A stretch of DNA of 9,625 bases from assembly GCA_015231665.1 (NCBI GenBank), contig JADGBD010000030.1, forward strand, positions 1-9,625. Direction: 5' to 3'. Under the pieces are notes generated by a model, which saw only the letters and a program-made list of their open reading frames with translations, made no database searches and had not been told where the DNA came from. The stretch is from Gammaproteobacteria bacterium (GTDB taxonomy: Bacteria > Pseudomonadota > Gammaproteobacteria > Chromatiales > Chromatiaceae). This document shows, one piece after another, positions 1-6,117 of this stretch. Each line of letters opens with the position of its first letter. Position 1 is the stretch's first letter. The position numbers were made by a program, and so were the translations under genes.

Positions 1-1451
1 CCCTGGCGGTGCGCGGGCTGCGTGCCCTGGGTTTTGCTCAGGTGGATTTTCTCGCGCCTGATCGATTTCGTTACGGCTATGGTCTGTCGCCGGAGATCGT
101 CGAGTTGGCTCTGCCGCGCCGGCCCGATCTGCTGATCACGGTGGATAACGGCATCTCCAGCCTCAGTGGGGTGGCGGCAGCCAAGGCGGCCGGGCTGCGG
201 GTGATAGTCACCGACCACCATCTGCCCGGGGCGCAGTTGCCGGCGGCGGATGTGCTGGTCAATCCCAATCTGGCGGACTCGGGCTTCCCGAGCAAAGCCC
301 TGGCCGGGGTTGGTGTGGTCTTTTACCTGCTGCTGGCCCTACGCGCCCGGTTGCGCAACCGGGGCTGGTTCGCCCAGCGCAGCGAGCCGAATCTGGCTGA
401 GTTCACCGATCTGGTCGCCCTGGGCACGGTAGCCGATGTGGTGCCTCTGGATCGGAATAACCGGATTCTGGTGGAGCAAGGCCTCAAACGCATCCGCAGC
501 GGTCGCGGCAATGCCGGCATTCGTGCCTTGCTGGAGTTGGCCGGGCGCAATCTGGCGGCGATCAGCGCCGGCGATCTGGGTTTTGTTGCCGGGCCGCGGC
601 TGAATGCCGCCGGTCGATTGGATGACATGACCTTGGGCATCCACTGTCTGCTGGAGGACAATCCTGAGCGCGCGCGCGGTCTGGCGCAGCAGCTGGATCA
701 GCTCAACCGCGAGCGCCGGTCCATCGAGGCGGAAATGCAGCAGCAGGCGGAATGGGTGCTGGAGACCATGTTCGCCGGTACCAGCGACTGGCCGCAGGGG
801 GTCTGTCTGCAGGGCGAGGACTGGCATCAGGGGGTGGTGGGGATTCTCGCCTCGCGGGTAAAGGAGCGGCTGCACCGGCCGGTGATCGCCTTCGCCCCTG
901 GTGAGGACGGCAACCTCAAGGGCTCGGGCCGCTCCATCGAGGGCCTGCATTTGCGCGATGTGCTGGATGCCGTCGCCAGCCAGAATCCCGGCCTGGTGCA
1001 TCGCTTCGGTGGTCACGCCATGGCCGCCGGGCTGACCATAGGTGCCGATGACTTTGGCGCCTTTCAGCAGGCCTTTGATGCCGAGGTGCGCCGCCAGCTG
1101 GGGGATCGCCCCCCCGAGCCGGTGATCCACAGCGATGGCCCGCTGCAGCAGGTCGATTTCAGCCTGGATACCGCCTGGCGTCTGCGTCAGGCCGGACCCT
1201 GGGGGCAGCGGTTTCCCGAGCCCCTGTTCGATGGCCGCTTTCGCATCCTGCAGCGGCGCATTGTTGGTGAGCGCCATCTCAAGCTGCGGCTGCAGCCGCT
1301 GGCAGAGGGGCCGGAGCTGGATGCCATCGCCTTCTTTATGGCCGAGCATCTGCAGCATCCCGGCGATGAGCTGCACGCGGTCTATCGGTTGGACGTCAAT
1401 GAATTCCGTGGTGAACACAACCTGCAACTGCAGCTGGTGCATATTGAGTGA
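1..1451 (+). CDS. recJ: Single-stranded-DNA-specific exonuclease RecJ (5' end cut by the window)
   Basis: RecJ is a 5'-to-3' exonuclease on single-stranded DNA that acts in RecF-pathway recombination and mismatch and base-excision repair in the cytoplasm. The frame is open from the first base, and the first complete codon is at 3. A GTG at 9 is internal, not the start, because about 90 N-terminal residues of the usual ~570 are missing. Visible motifs are VDNGI near 144-158, the DHH metal-binding motif (TDHH, 210-221), the GTVADVVPL motif near 423-450, the segment WHQGVVGILASRVKERLHRP near 823-880, GSGRSI near 921-938, and the DHHA1-type FGGHAMAAG near 1004-1032. The remaining ~120 residues are the C-terminal OB-like part. 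The stop TGA lies six bases before darP, which suggests co-transcription. No frameshift or lost motif is seen. Identification is by several diagnostic motifs in the correct order. Confidence 0.96.
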   Translation, partial: LAVRGLRALGFAQVDFLAPDRFRYGYGLSPEIVELALPRRPDLLITVDNGISSLSGVAAAKAAGLRVIVTDHHLPGAQLPAADVLVNPNLADSGFPSKALAGVGVVFYLLLALRARLRNRGWFAQRSEPNLAEFTDLVALGTVADVVPLDRNNRILVEQGLKRIRSGRGNAGIRALLELAGRNLAAISAGDLGFVAGPRLNAAGRLDDMTLGIHCLLEDNPERARGLAQQLDQLNRERRSIEAEMQQQAEWVLETMFAGTSDWPQGVCLQGEDWHQGVVGILASRVKERLHRPVIAFAPGEDGNLKGSGRSIEGLHLRDVLDAVASQNPGLVHRFGGHAMAAGLTIGADDFGAFQQAFDAEVRRQLGDRPPEPVIHSDGPLQQVDFSLDTAWRLRQAGPWGQRFPEPLFDGRFRILQRRIVGERHLKLRLQPLAEGPELDAIAFFMAEHLQHPGDELHAVYRLDVNEFRGEHNLQLQLVHIE

Positions 1452-1457
1452 GGCAAG

Positions 1458-2207
1458 ATGAGCAAGCGACGGCATGAAGAAGATGAGATTCAGGAGTTGG
1501 ATGACGACTTCGACCCTGATCTGGATGAAGACTATGCAGACGACGACTTTGGCGATGATGAGTTCGAGGATGACGATTTCGGCGACGATGATTTCGGCGA
1601 TGACGAGCTAGAGGATGACTTCGACGAGGACTCCTGCGCTGGGGATGGTGAAATGGAGGTCATCTGGGTCGGTCCCGGCGCTGCTGAAGCCGATGAGGAC
1701 CAGGCACCGGAAGCGGAGCGGGTCTATGCCGAGCGGCCGAACAAAAGCGCGATCAAGCGCGAGATGCAATCCCTGCAAAAGCTCGGCGAGCGGCTACTGG
1801 AGCTCTCGCCGGAGCGGTTGCAGCCGCTGGGTTTGTCGGAGAAGCTGATGCTCGCCCTTGCCGAGGGGCGGCGGCTGAAGGCGGCCAATGCCCGCCGTCG
1901 CCATCTGCGCTTTCTCGCCAAGTTGTTGACCCAGGAAGACAGCCAGGCGGCGGAGCAGTTCATTGCCGATATCGACGCCCGCCATGCCGCCGGTACCCGC
2001 CAGTTCCATCAGCTGGAACACTGGCGTGATCGCCTCATCGACGAAGGCGACGAAGCCCTGGCCGATCTGCTGGCGGAATACCCCCAGGCCGATCGTCAGC
2101 AACTGCGTCAGCTGATGCGCAATGCCCGCCAGGAGCGCGATCAAGCGAAACCGCCGGCCTCGGCGCGCAAGCTGTTCAAGATGCTGCGAGGGCTTGCCGG
2201 CCTGTGA
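1458..2207 (+). CDS. darP: Ribosome maturation factor DarP (YjgA / DUF615) with long acidic N-terminal extension
   Basis: DarP (YjgA) binds late 50S precursors and promotes maturation of the peptidyl-transferase region. The 249-residue product matches the family from about residue 95: KSAIKREMQSLQKLGERL, then EGRRLKAANARRRHLRFLAKLL, FHQLEHWRDRLIDEGDEAL, and the C-terminal block ADRQQLRQLMRNARQERDQ, KPPASARKLFKMLR. E. coli YjgA is about 183 residues, so this protein is some 65 longer, all at the N-terminus. Residues 7-58 are very acidic (35 Asp/Glu in the first 58 by my count) and carry a pentapeptide repeat. In E. coli, as I recall, the IWV motif runs straight into the KSEIKR segment. Here IWV (69-71) is separated from KSAIKRE (96-102) by about 24 residues. 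The ATG at 1458 follows recJ by six bases. The stop overlaps the next gene's GTG start. The family call is firm; the function of the extension is unknown. Confidence 0.93.
   Translation: MSKRRHEEDEIQELDDDFDPDLDEDYADDDFGDDEFEDDDFGDDDFGDDELEDDFDEDSCAGDGEMEVIWVGPGAAEADEDQAPEAERVYAERPNKSAIKREMQSLQKLGERLLELSPERLQPLGLSEKLMLALAEGRRLKAANARRRHLRFLAKLLTQEDSQAAEQFIADIDARHAAGTRQFHQLEHWRDRLIDEGDEALADLLAEYPQADRQQLRQLMRNARQERDQAKPPASARKLFKMLRGLAGL
1542..1631 (+). repeat. 15-nt tandem repeat encoding an acidic pentapeptide in darP
   Basis: Five in-frame 15-nt units (starts 1542, 1557, 1572, 1587, 1602) encode DDFGD, DEFED, DDFGD, DDFGD and DELED. A sixth diverged unit (1617-1631) encodes DFDED. The consensus is Asp-(Asp/Glu)-(Phe/Leu)-(Gly/Glu)-Asp. 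Units differ mainly at third codon positions (GAC/GAT, TTT/TTC), which is consistent with duplication followed by drift under selection for the peptide. The repeat lies in the low-complexity, probably disordered N-terminus of DarP, so copy number may vary between strains. Confidence 0.85.
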
Positions 2208-2599
2208 GCGAACACGCCGAAAGTGCGCTGCAGGTCGATCTGCAGAATCGCCGCTGTCGCCGTGCCTATCTACTGCTGGCCCATATGCTGCCCCTGCCGG
2301 GTTTGTTGCTTGGCCAGCTTTCCGCCTTGGAACTGAGCCTGGCCCTGCTGTTGTGGCTGGCCAGCGCCGGCTACTGGGGTTGGCGCGAGCGCCGAGCCCA
2401 TCCCCAGCGCCTGAGTTGGGATGCCCAACAGGGCTGGCAACTGCATTATGTCGATCAGACCCTGCCGGTGCACCGCACCGCCTCTCTGGTGCTTGGACCC
2501 TGTCTGCTGTTGCAGCTGGATAAGGAGTTGTTCTTTCTGCCCCCGGCGGCGGGGCTCAATCGCCTGCGGCGGTTGTTGCGGGTGCAGGGGGATGGCTAA
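2204..2599 (+). CDS. YgfX/CptA-like small inner-membrane protein
   Basis: This 131-residue protein has a short polar N-terminus, two adjacent hydrophobic segments (about residues 22-38 and 42-60) ending in a basic RERR stretch, then a ~70-residue cytoplasmic part. That part has the pattern W...L..LP...V..LVLGP.LLLQL....FFLPP....RLRRLLR, and both layout and length fit the YgfX (CptA) family. YgfX in E. coli is an inner-membrane protein reported to affect cell shape through MreB and FtsZ, and is normally encoded just after sdhE (ygfY). Here no sdhE lies upstream; darP does. The GTG start at 2204 overlaps the darP TGA as GTGA, and a GAGGG lies about 11 bases upstream, so translation is probably coupled. 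In many gammaproteobacteria ygfX lies near nadB and rpoE, as here, which supports the call. Sequence similarity in this family is low, so the assignment is moderate. Confidence 0.68.
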   Translation: MSEHAESALQVDLQNRRCRRAYLLLAHMLPLPGLLLGQLSALELSLALLLWLASAGYWGWRERRAHPQRLSWDAQQGWQLHYVDQTLPVHRTASLVLGPCLLLQLDKELFFLPPAAGLNRLRRLLRVQGDG

Positions 2600-3663
2600 T
2601 GCGCCGCCAATTCCTCGAAAGCTCGCTGGACTTCGTCGAGGAGGAAGCTGCGGTAGCCCTTTTGTGCCATGAGAAAACAGCCGGCGGAGCTGCGGATGCC
2701 GCTGTCGCAGTAGACGATGTAGGTACGGTTGGGGTCGAGCTTGCGCAGGCGCTGGCGCAGCATGAACAGGGGCAGGTTGATGGAGCGGAGCAGGCGGCGG
2801 GTGGCGAATTCCTCGCTGGAGCGGACATCGACCAGCACAGCGCCTTCCTGGGCGAGCTTTTTCGCCTTGTCCAGGCTCACTCGCTGGATCATCCGCGGCA
2901 CCAGCAGTTCTTGAAAGTCTGACTTGGACAGGCGCATCAGCAGGCCGTCGGTGATCATCTCCACGCTGGCGTTGCGTGGCGCACCCGAGGCGAGGGCCTC
3001 TTCGCCGAAGGGGCTGAGGTGTTCGAGTTCGGTGACCGTGACCTCGTTGCGGATCACCCGGGCGCGGCCCTGGCGGATGACGTAGTAGTAGTCGCCGATC
3101 TCACCCTGACGGATGATCATCTCCCCGGCCATGACCTGCAGCGGCTGCATGCGCTGGCCGATCTTTTGCACATTCTCCGGCGGCATGTCGTAGAAACTGG
3201 GGCTGCAGAGCAGGGCCATGATCCAGTCGTTATCGACCGGGTATTCCTCGTCGCCAAGCATTTCCGAGACCACCAGGCCGTCATCCGCCATGGGGTTGCT
3301 GATGCCGGCCAGTTGCTCGCGCCAGGTGATCAGGGTTTCCAGCTTGTTGTTGTCAAACCGCAGCACGCAGGCCTCTTCCGAGGCCACTCGGGCGCTGGCG
3401 GGGCGGGGCTTGAGGGCGCCGAAGGCAAAACGCGCCTGCGCGCTGTCGGCGGACAGGCGTGCGGCGCGGCCGTTGCGGTCGATCATGTCGATCTCGCCTT
3501 CGAGCAGGTAGTAGACGAAGTTGTCCTTGCTGCCGATGGCGAAGATTTGCTTGAGGCGCTTGAGGTCCATGCGCTCGGCGATGTCGGCAACCCGCTCCAG
3601 GCCAAAGTCATCCAGCCCGTTGAGGGGCACCAGTTTGCGTAACAGGGCGGGATTTACGGACAT
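2596..3663 (-). CDS. Cyclic-nucleotide-binding (two cNMP-type domains) protein with C-terminal rhodanese domain
   Basis: The 355-residue product has no signal peptide or membrane segment. Residues ~10-120 look like a cNMP-binding fold (LLEGEIDMIDRNG at 53-65) but lack a canonical phosphate-binding cassette. Residues ~150-255 are a second such domain with GEMIIRQGEIGDYYYVIRQGR (180-200) and the cassette FGEEALASGAPRNASV (219-234). This keeps the Glu (221) and Arg (230) that contact the cyclic phosphate and aligns without gaps to the PKA-type FGELAL...PRAAT cassette. Residues ~262-353 are a rhodanese domain (VLVDVRSSEEF at 277-287) with active-site loop CDSGIR; Cys319 would be the persulfide-forming nucleophile. 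No DNA-binding helix-turn-helix is visible, so it is not a CRP-like regulator. It reads leftward 112 bp after nadB, with AGGA about ten bases before its ATG. The ligand and sulfur acceptor are unknown. Domain identity is confident; the biological role is not. Confidence 0.9.
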   Translation of the reverse strand: MSVNPALLRKLVPLNGLDDFGLERVADIAERMDLKRLKQIFAIGSKDNFVYYLLEGEIDMIDRNGRAARLSADSAQARFAFGALKPRPASARVASEEACVLRFDNNKLETLITWREQLAGISNPMADDGLVVSEMLGDEEYPVDNDWIMALLCSPSFYDMPPENVQKIGQRMQPLQVMAGEMIIRQGEIGDYYYVIRQGRARVIRNEVTVTELEHLSPFGEEALASGAPRNASVEMITDGLLMRLSKSDFQELLVPRMIQRVSLDKAKKLAQEGAVLVDVRSSEEFATRRLLRSINLPLFMLRQRLRKLDPNRTYIVYCDSGIRSSAGCFLMAQKGYRSFLLDEVQRAFEELAAH

Positions 3664-3775
3664 GCGGCCAGGTTCCTGAGTCGGGGAGTCGGGTCTGATT
3701 CTAGCGGAATCATCCCGGGCCTTGCGAGGGCAGTCTGTCTATCGGCTGGTTTTACTGGCGGTGCCTGCATGGGGC
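3664..3775. other. Intergenic gap between nadB and the cNMP/rhodanese gene
   Basis: This 112-bp spacer separates two leftward genes. Reading leftward, a TAGAAT hexamer (3698-3703) is a plausible -10 box about 35 bases before the downstream ATG, but upstream of it only weak -35 matches (TCGCAA or CGCAAG) are found at 17-18 bp. A small imperfect hairpin can be drawn around 3719-3731 but has no following T-run, so it is not a convincing terminator. The two genes could be an operon with an added weak internal promoter. Confidence 0.4.
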
Positions 3776-5398
3776 TCAATCCCGCTTGCGATAGTTGTTG
3801 GGGTAGAGCAGCGTCGGTCCGTTCTGCTGGGCATCGTCGATGAAGGGGAAGTCCAGACTGTAGTGCAGGCCGCGGCTTTCGTGGCGGCGGCGGGCGGAGC
3901 GGATGATCAGATCGGCCACGTCCACCAGGTTGCGCAGTTCCAGAAGGTCGTTGCTGACGCGGAAGTTGCCGTAGTACTCGCGGATCTCCAGGCGCAGCAT
4001 GTCGATGCGGTGCTTGGCCCGCTCCAGCCGGCGGTTGCTGCGGACGATGCCGACGTAGTCCCACATGAAGCGGCGCAATTCATCCCAGTTGTGCGCCACC
4101 ATGACCTCTTCGTTGGGGTCGCTGACCCGGCTTTCGTCCCAGATCGGCAGATTCTCCGGGATCGGGGTGTGCTCGGCCAGGCTTTGGATGTCCTCCGCTG
4201 CCAGTTGGCCGAATACCAGGCATTCCAGCAGGGAATTGCTCGCCATGCGGTTGGCTCCGTGCAGGCCGGTGTAGGCGGCCTCGCCGATGCAGTAAAGGCC
4301 GGGCAGATCGGTGCGCGCCTTGTGGTCGCTGACCACCCCGCCGCAGGTGTAGTGGGCTGCCGGTACCACCGGGATCGGCGAGCGGGTGATGTCGATGCCA
4401 AATTCCAGGCATTTGCTGTAGATGGTGGGGAAGTGCTCGCGGACGAAATCAGCCGGCTTGTGGCTGATGTCGAGCCAGAGGTGATCGGCCCCGGTGCGCT
4501 TCATTTCGTGGTCGATGGCGCGGGCGACGATGTCGCGCGGGGCCAGTTCGGCGCGCTCGTCGAAGCGGTGCATGAAACGCTCGCCATCGGCCAGGAGCAG
4601 ATGACCTCCCTCACCGCGCACGGCCTCGGTGATGAGGAAGGATTTGGCCATGGGGTGATACAGGCAGGTGGGATGGAACTGGACAAACTCCATGTTGGCC
4701 ACCCGGCAGCCCGCGCGCCAGGCCATGGCGATGCCGTCGCCGGTGGCCAGGTCAGGGTTGGAGGTGTAGAGATAGACCTTGCCGGCGCCGCCGGTGGCAA
4801 TCACCACAAAGCGGGCGGCGAAGGTCTCCACCCGTTCGCTGTCGATGTCATAGACATAGGCGCCGAGCACCCGGTTGCCGGGGCGTTCGAGCTTGCTTTC
4901 GGTGATCAGATCCAGCGCCAGATGGTTCTCGTAGATGCGGATGTTGGGTCGCTGCAGGGCCATGCGGTCGAGGCGCTGTTGCACCGCCCGGCCGGTGTGG
5001 TCGGCGGCATGAATCACCCGGCGGTGGGAATGGCCGCCCTCGCGGGTGAGGTGGAACTCGGGCCCGGTGGCCGGGTTGGGGAAGCGGGTGAATTCCACCC
5101 CCAGGTTGTTGAGCCAGTCGATGTTCTCCGGACCGCGCTCCACCACCAGCCGCACCACCGCCTCATCGCAGAGGCCGGCACCAGCGTTGAGGGTGTCGAT
5201 GACGTGGGATTCCACCGAATCGCGCTCGTGGATCACCGCGGAGATGCCGCCCTGGGCGTAGAAGGTGTTGGATTCTTCCAGCTGGCGCTTGGCCAGCAGG
5301 GCCACGCTCAGGTGCGACGGCAGGCGCAGCGCCAGGCTCAGGCCGGCGGCACCGCTGCCGATGATGAGGACGTCATGATGGATTGGCTGTCGGGTCAA
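3776..5398 (-). CDS. nadB: L-aspartate oxidase NadB
   Basis: NadB is an FAD enzyme that oxidises L-aspartate to iminoaspartate, which NadA converts to quinolinate, the first step of de novo NAD synthesis. With the start preferred here the protein is 540 residues, the length of E. coli NadB. Visible features are the dinucleotide-binding [17 protein letters not shown] (8-24), [12 protein letters not shown] (44-55), [11 protein letters not shown] (117-127, Glu120), [16 protein letters not shown] (201-216), FVQFHPT (238-244, His242), [18 protein letters not shown] (284-301, Arg288), PAAHYTCGG (346-354, His349) and [15 protein letters not shown] (378-392, Arg384). These correspond to the substrate-site residues known in E. 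coli. The TTG at 5398 is chosen because GGAG sits six bases upstream and the protein then begins just before the flavin motif. Alternative starts, TTG at 5491 or ATG at 5482, would add 31 or 28 residues and lack a clear ribosome-binding site. It is divergent from rpoE, a conserved arrangement. Confidence 0.97.
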   Translation of the reverse strand: MTRQPIHHDVLIIGSGAAGLSLALRLPSHLSVALLAKRQLEESNTFYAQGGISAVIHERDSVESHVIDTLNAGAGLCDEAVVRLVVERGPENIDWLNNLGVEFTRFPNPATGPEFHLTREGGHSHRRVIHAADHTGRAVQQRLDRMALQRPNIRIYENHLALDLITESKLERPGNRVLGAYVYDIDSERVETFAARFVVIATGGAGKVYLYTSNPDLATGDGIAMAWRAGCRVANMEFVQFHPTCLYHPMAKSFLITEAVRGEGGHLLLADGERFMHRFDERAELAPRDIVARAIDHEMKRTGADHLWLDISHKPADFVREHFPTIYSKCLEFGIDITRSPIPVVPAAHYTCGGVVSDHKARTDLPGLYCIGEAAYTGLHGANRMASNSLLECLVFGQLAAEDIQSLAEHTPIPENLPIWDESRVSDPNEEVMVAHNWDELRRFMWDYVGIVRSNRRLERAKHRIDMLRLEIREYYGNFRVSNDLLELRNLVDVADLIIRSARRRHESRGLHYSLDFPFIDDAQQNGPTLLYPNNYRKRD

Positions 5399-5404
5399 GG
5401 AGAG

Positions 5405-5408
5405 CTCC
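5405..5408 (-). promoter_or_regulatory. Ribosome-binding site deciding the nadB start
   Basis: On the minus strand a GGAG lies six bases before a TTG codon at 5398-5396. This start gives the family's normal length. Neither upstream candidate start (5482 ATG, 5491 TTG) has a purine-rich site at a suitable distance. Confidence 0.55.
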
Positions 5409-5410
5409 GT

Positions 5411-5439
5411 TTGCTGCAGTGCCGCTTTGTCGGGATAAT
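5411..5439 (+). promoter_or_regulatory. Candidate sigma-70-type promoter for the rpoE operon
   Basis: TTGCTG (5411-5416) and GATAAT (5434-5439) are separated by exactly 17 bases. The -10 matches the consensus in five of six positions and the -35 in three of six. Transcription would begin near 5446, giving a leader of about 85 nt before the rpoE GTG. No good sigma-E autoregulatory promoter (GAACTT with a TCtgA -10) could be found in the same gap, although one would be expected from other sigma-E operons. Confidence 0.4.
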
Positions 5440-5480
5440 CAGGATAAACACGCACAAGATACCTGAGACTAAGCCGAGCC

Positions 5481-5534
5481 ATGTCATTCAATCAAGGAAA
5501 ATCAGCCCATCCTGCCCTGGACGCCTGCCCGTGA
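5481..5534 (+). CDS. Possible 17-residue rpoE leader peptide (rseD-like upstream ORF)
   Basis: An ATG at 5481 opens a 17-codon frame encoding [17 protein letters not shown] and ending with TGA at 5532-5534. That stop overlaps the rpoE GTG (5531-5533) as GTGA, the same junction used at darP/ygfX and rseB/rseC in this window. rpoE itself has only a weak ribosome-binding site, so ribosomes ending the short frame could reinitiate on rpoE. E. coli has an annotated rpoE leader peptide, rseD, thought to couple translation in a similar way; I see no claim to sequence homology with it. The frame's own ribosome-binding site is poor (CCGAG just before ATG). It could be a chance frame, since it is short. 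Confidence 0.42.
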   Translation: MSFNQGKSAHPALDACP

Positions 5535-6109
5535 CGGACAAGCCCCTGGATACCGAACTGGTGGCGCGGGTGCAGCAGGGCGACAAGCGCGCCTTTGATC
5601 TGCTCGTCATCCGCTATCAGCAGCGGGTGGTCAGCCTGGTGATGCGCTATGTCAACGACCACGCCGAGGCCCTGGACGTGGCCCAGGAGGCCTTCATCAA
5701 GGCCTACAAGGCCCTGCCGCGGTTTCGCGGTGACAGTGCCTTCTACACCTGGCTCTATCGTATTGCAGTGAATACCGCTAAAAATTACCTGGTTTCTGCC
5801 GGTCGGCGCTCCAATCCCGGGGACATAGATGCCGAATTGGCCGAGCGGGTGGATGAAGGTGGTCGCCTGCGGGAACTCTCGACCCCCGAGGACTATCTAT
5901 GTGAGAAGGAAATGGTGGAGGTACTCCATCAGGCAATACAAAACCTGCCCGAAGACCTGCGTACGGCCCTGACCCTGCGGGAGATGGAGGGGTTGAGTTA
6001 CGAGGAAATTGCCCAGGTGATGGACTGCCCCATAGGCACCGTGCGGTCCCGCATCTTTCGGGCCCGTGAGGCGGTGGACGCCAAGATCAAACCCCTGCTG
6101 GAAAACTGA
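5531..6109 (+). CDS. rpoE: RNA polymerase sigma factor RpoE (sigma-E / AlgU)
   Basis: This extracytoplasmic-function sigma factor directs RNA polymerase to envelope-stress promoters and is held inactive by RseA at the inner membrane. The 192-residue length matches E. coli RpoE (191) and Pseudomonas AlgU (193). Region 2 covers about residues 15-88: GDKRAFDLLVIRYQQRV, DVAQEAFIKAYKALPRF, then the highly conserved RGDSAFYTWLYRIAVNTAKN (66-85) that contacts the -10 element. Region 4 covers about 135-183, with LPEDLRTALTLREMEGLSYEEI and the recognition-helix segment CPIGTVRSRIFRARE (166-180). The GTG at 5531 is chosen from family length and N-terminal similarity (LVARVQQGDKRAF). The reading frame stays open far upstream through the antisense of nadB, but this has no coding meaning. 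The ribosome-binding site is weak, fitting possible coupling to the upstream short frame. The ATG of rseA follows eight bases after the stop. Confidence 0.97.
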   Translation: MTDKPLDTELVARVQQGDKRAFDLLVIRYQQRVVSLVMRYVNDHAEALDVAQEAFIKAYKALPRFRGDSAFYTWLYRIAVNTAKNYLVSAGRRSNPGDIDAELAERVDEGGRLRELSTPEDYLCEKEMVEVLHQAIQNLPEDLRTALTLREMEGLSYEEIAQVMDCPIGTVRSRIFRAREAVDAKIKPLLEN

Positions 6110-6117
6110 GGCCGAGT

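Noticed and set aside
339..1475. A 378-codon leftward open frame opposite recJ.
   Set aside because: It is the antisense shadow of a gene with clear RecJ motifs; the translation has no recognisable domain and no start signal.
3019..3642. A 207-codon rightward open frame opposite the cNMP/rhodanese gene.
   Set aside because: Its Val/Asp/Ala/Leu-rich composition is what is expected from the complement of GC-rich coding sequence, and the opposite strand has clear domain motifs.
3719..3731. A small hairpin after nadB considered as a terminator.
   Set aside because: The stem is about five pairs including a G-T, with no following T-run on either strand.
5397..5413. An AAGGAG followed eight bases later by TTG (5411), in frame with rpoE, which would give a 40-residue N-terminal extension.
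   Set aside because: The extension has no family support, RpoE/AlgU proteins are 191-193 residues, and the sequence is better explained as part of the nadB start region on the other strand and the rpoE -35 box.
5461..5495. GAGACT with a downstream TTCAA considered as a sigma-E autoregulatory promoter for rpoE.
   Set aside because: Neither element matches the GAACTT / TCtgA consensus well enough, and other spacings fit no better.
3722..5530. A very long rightward open frame continuous with rpoE (795 codons in total).
   Set aside because: It runs through the antisense of nadB, has a low-complexity Val/Ala/Gly-rich translation typical of GC-rich antisense frames, and real RpoE homology begins only at 5531.
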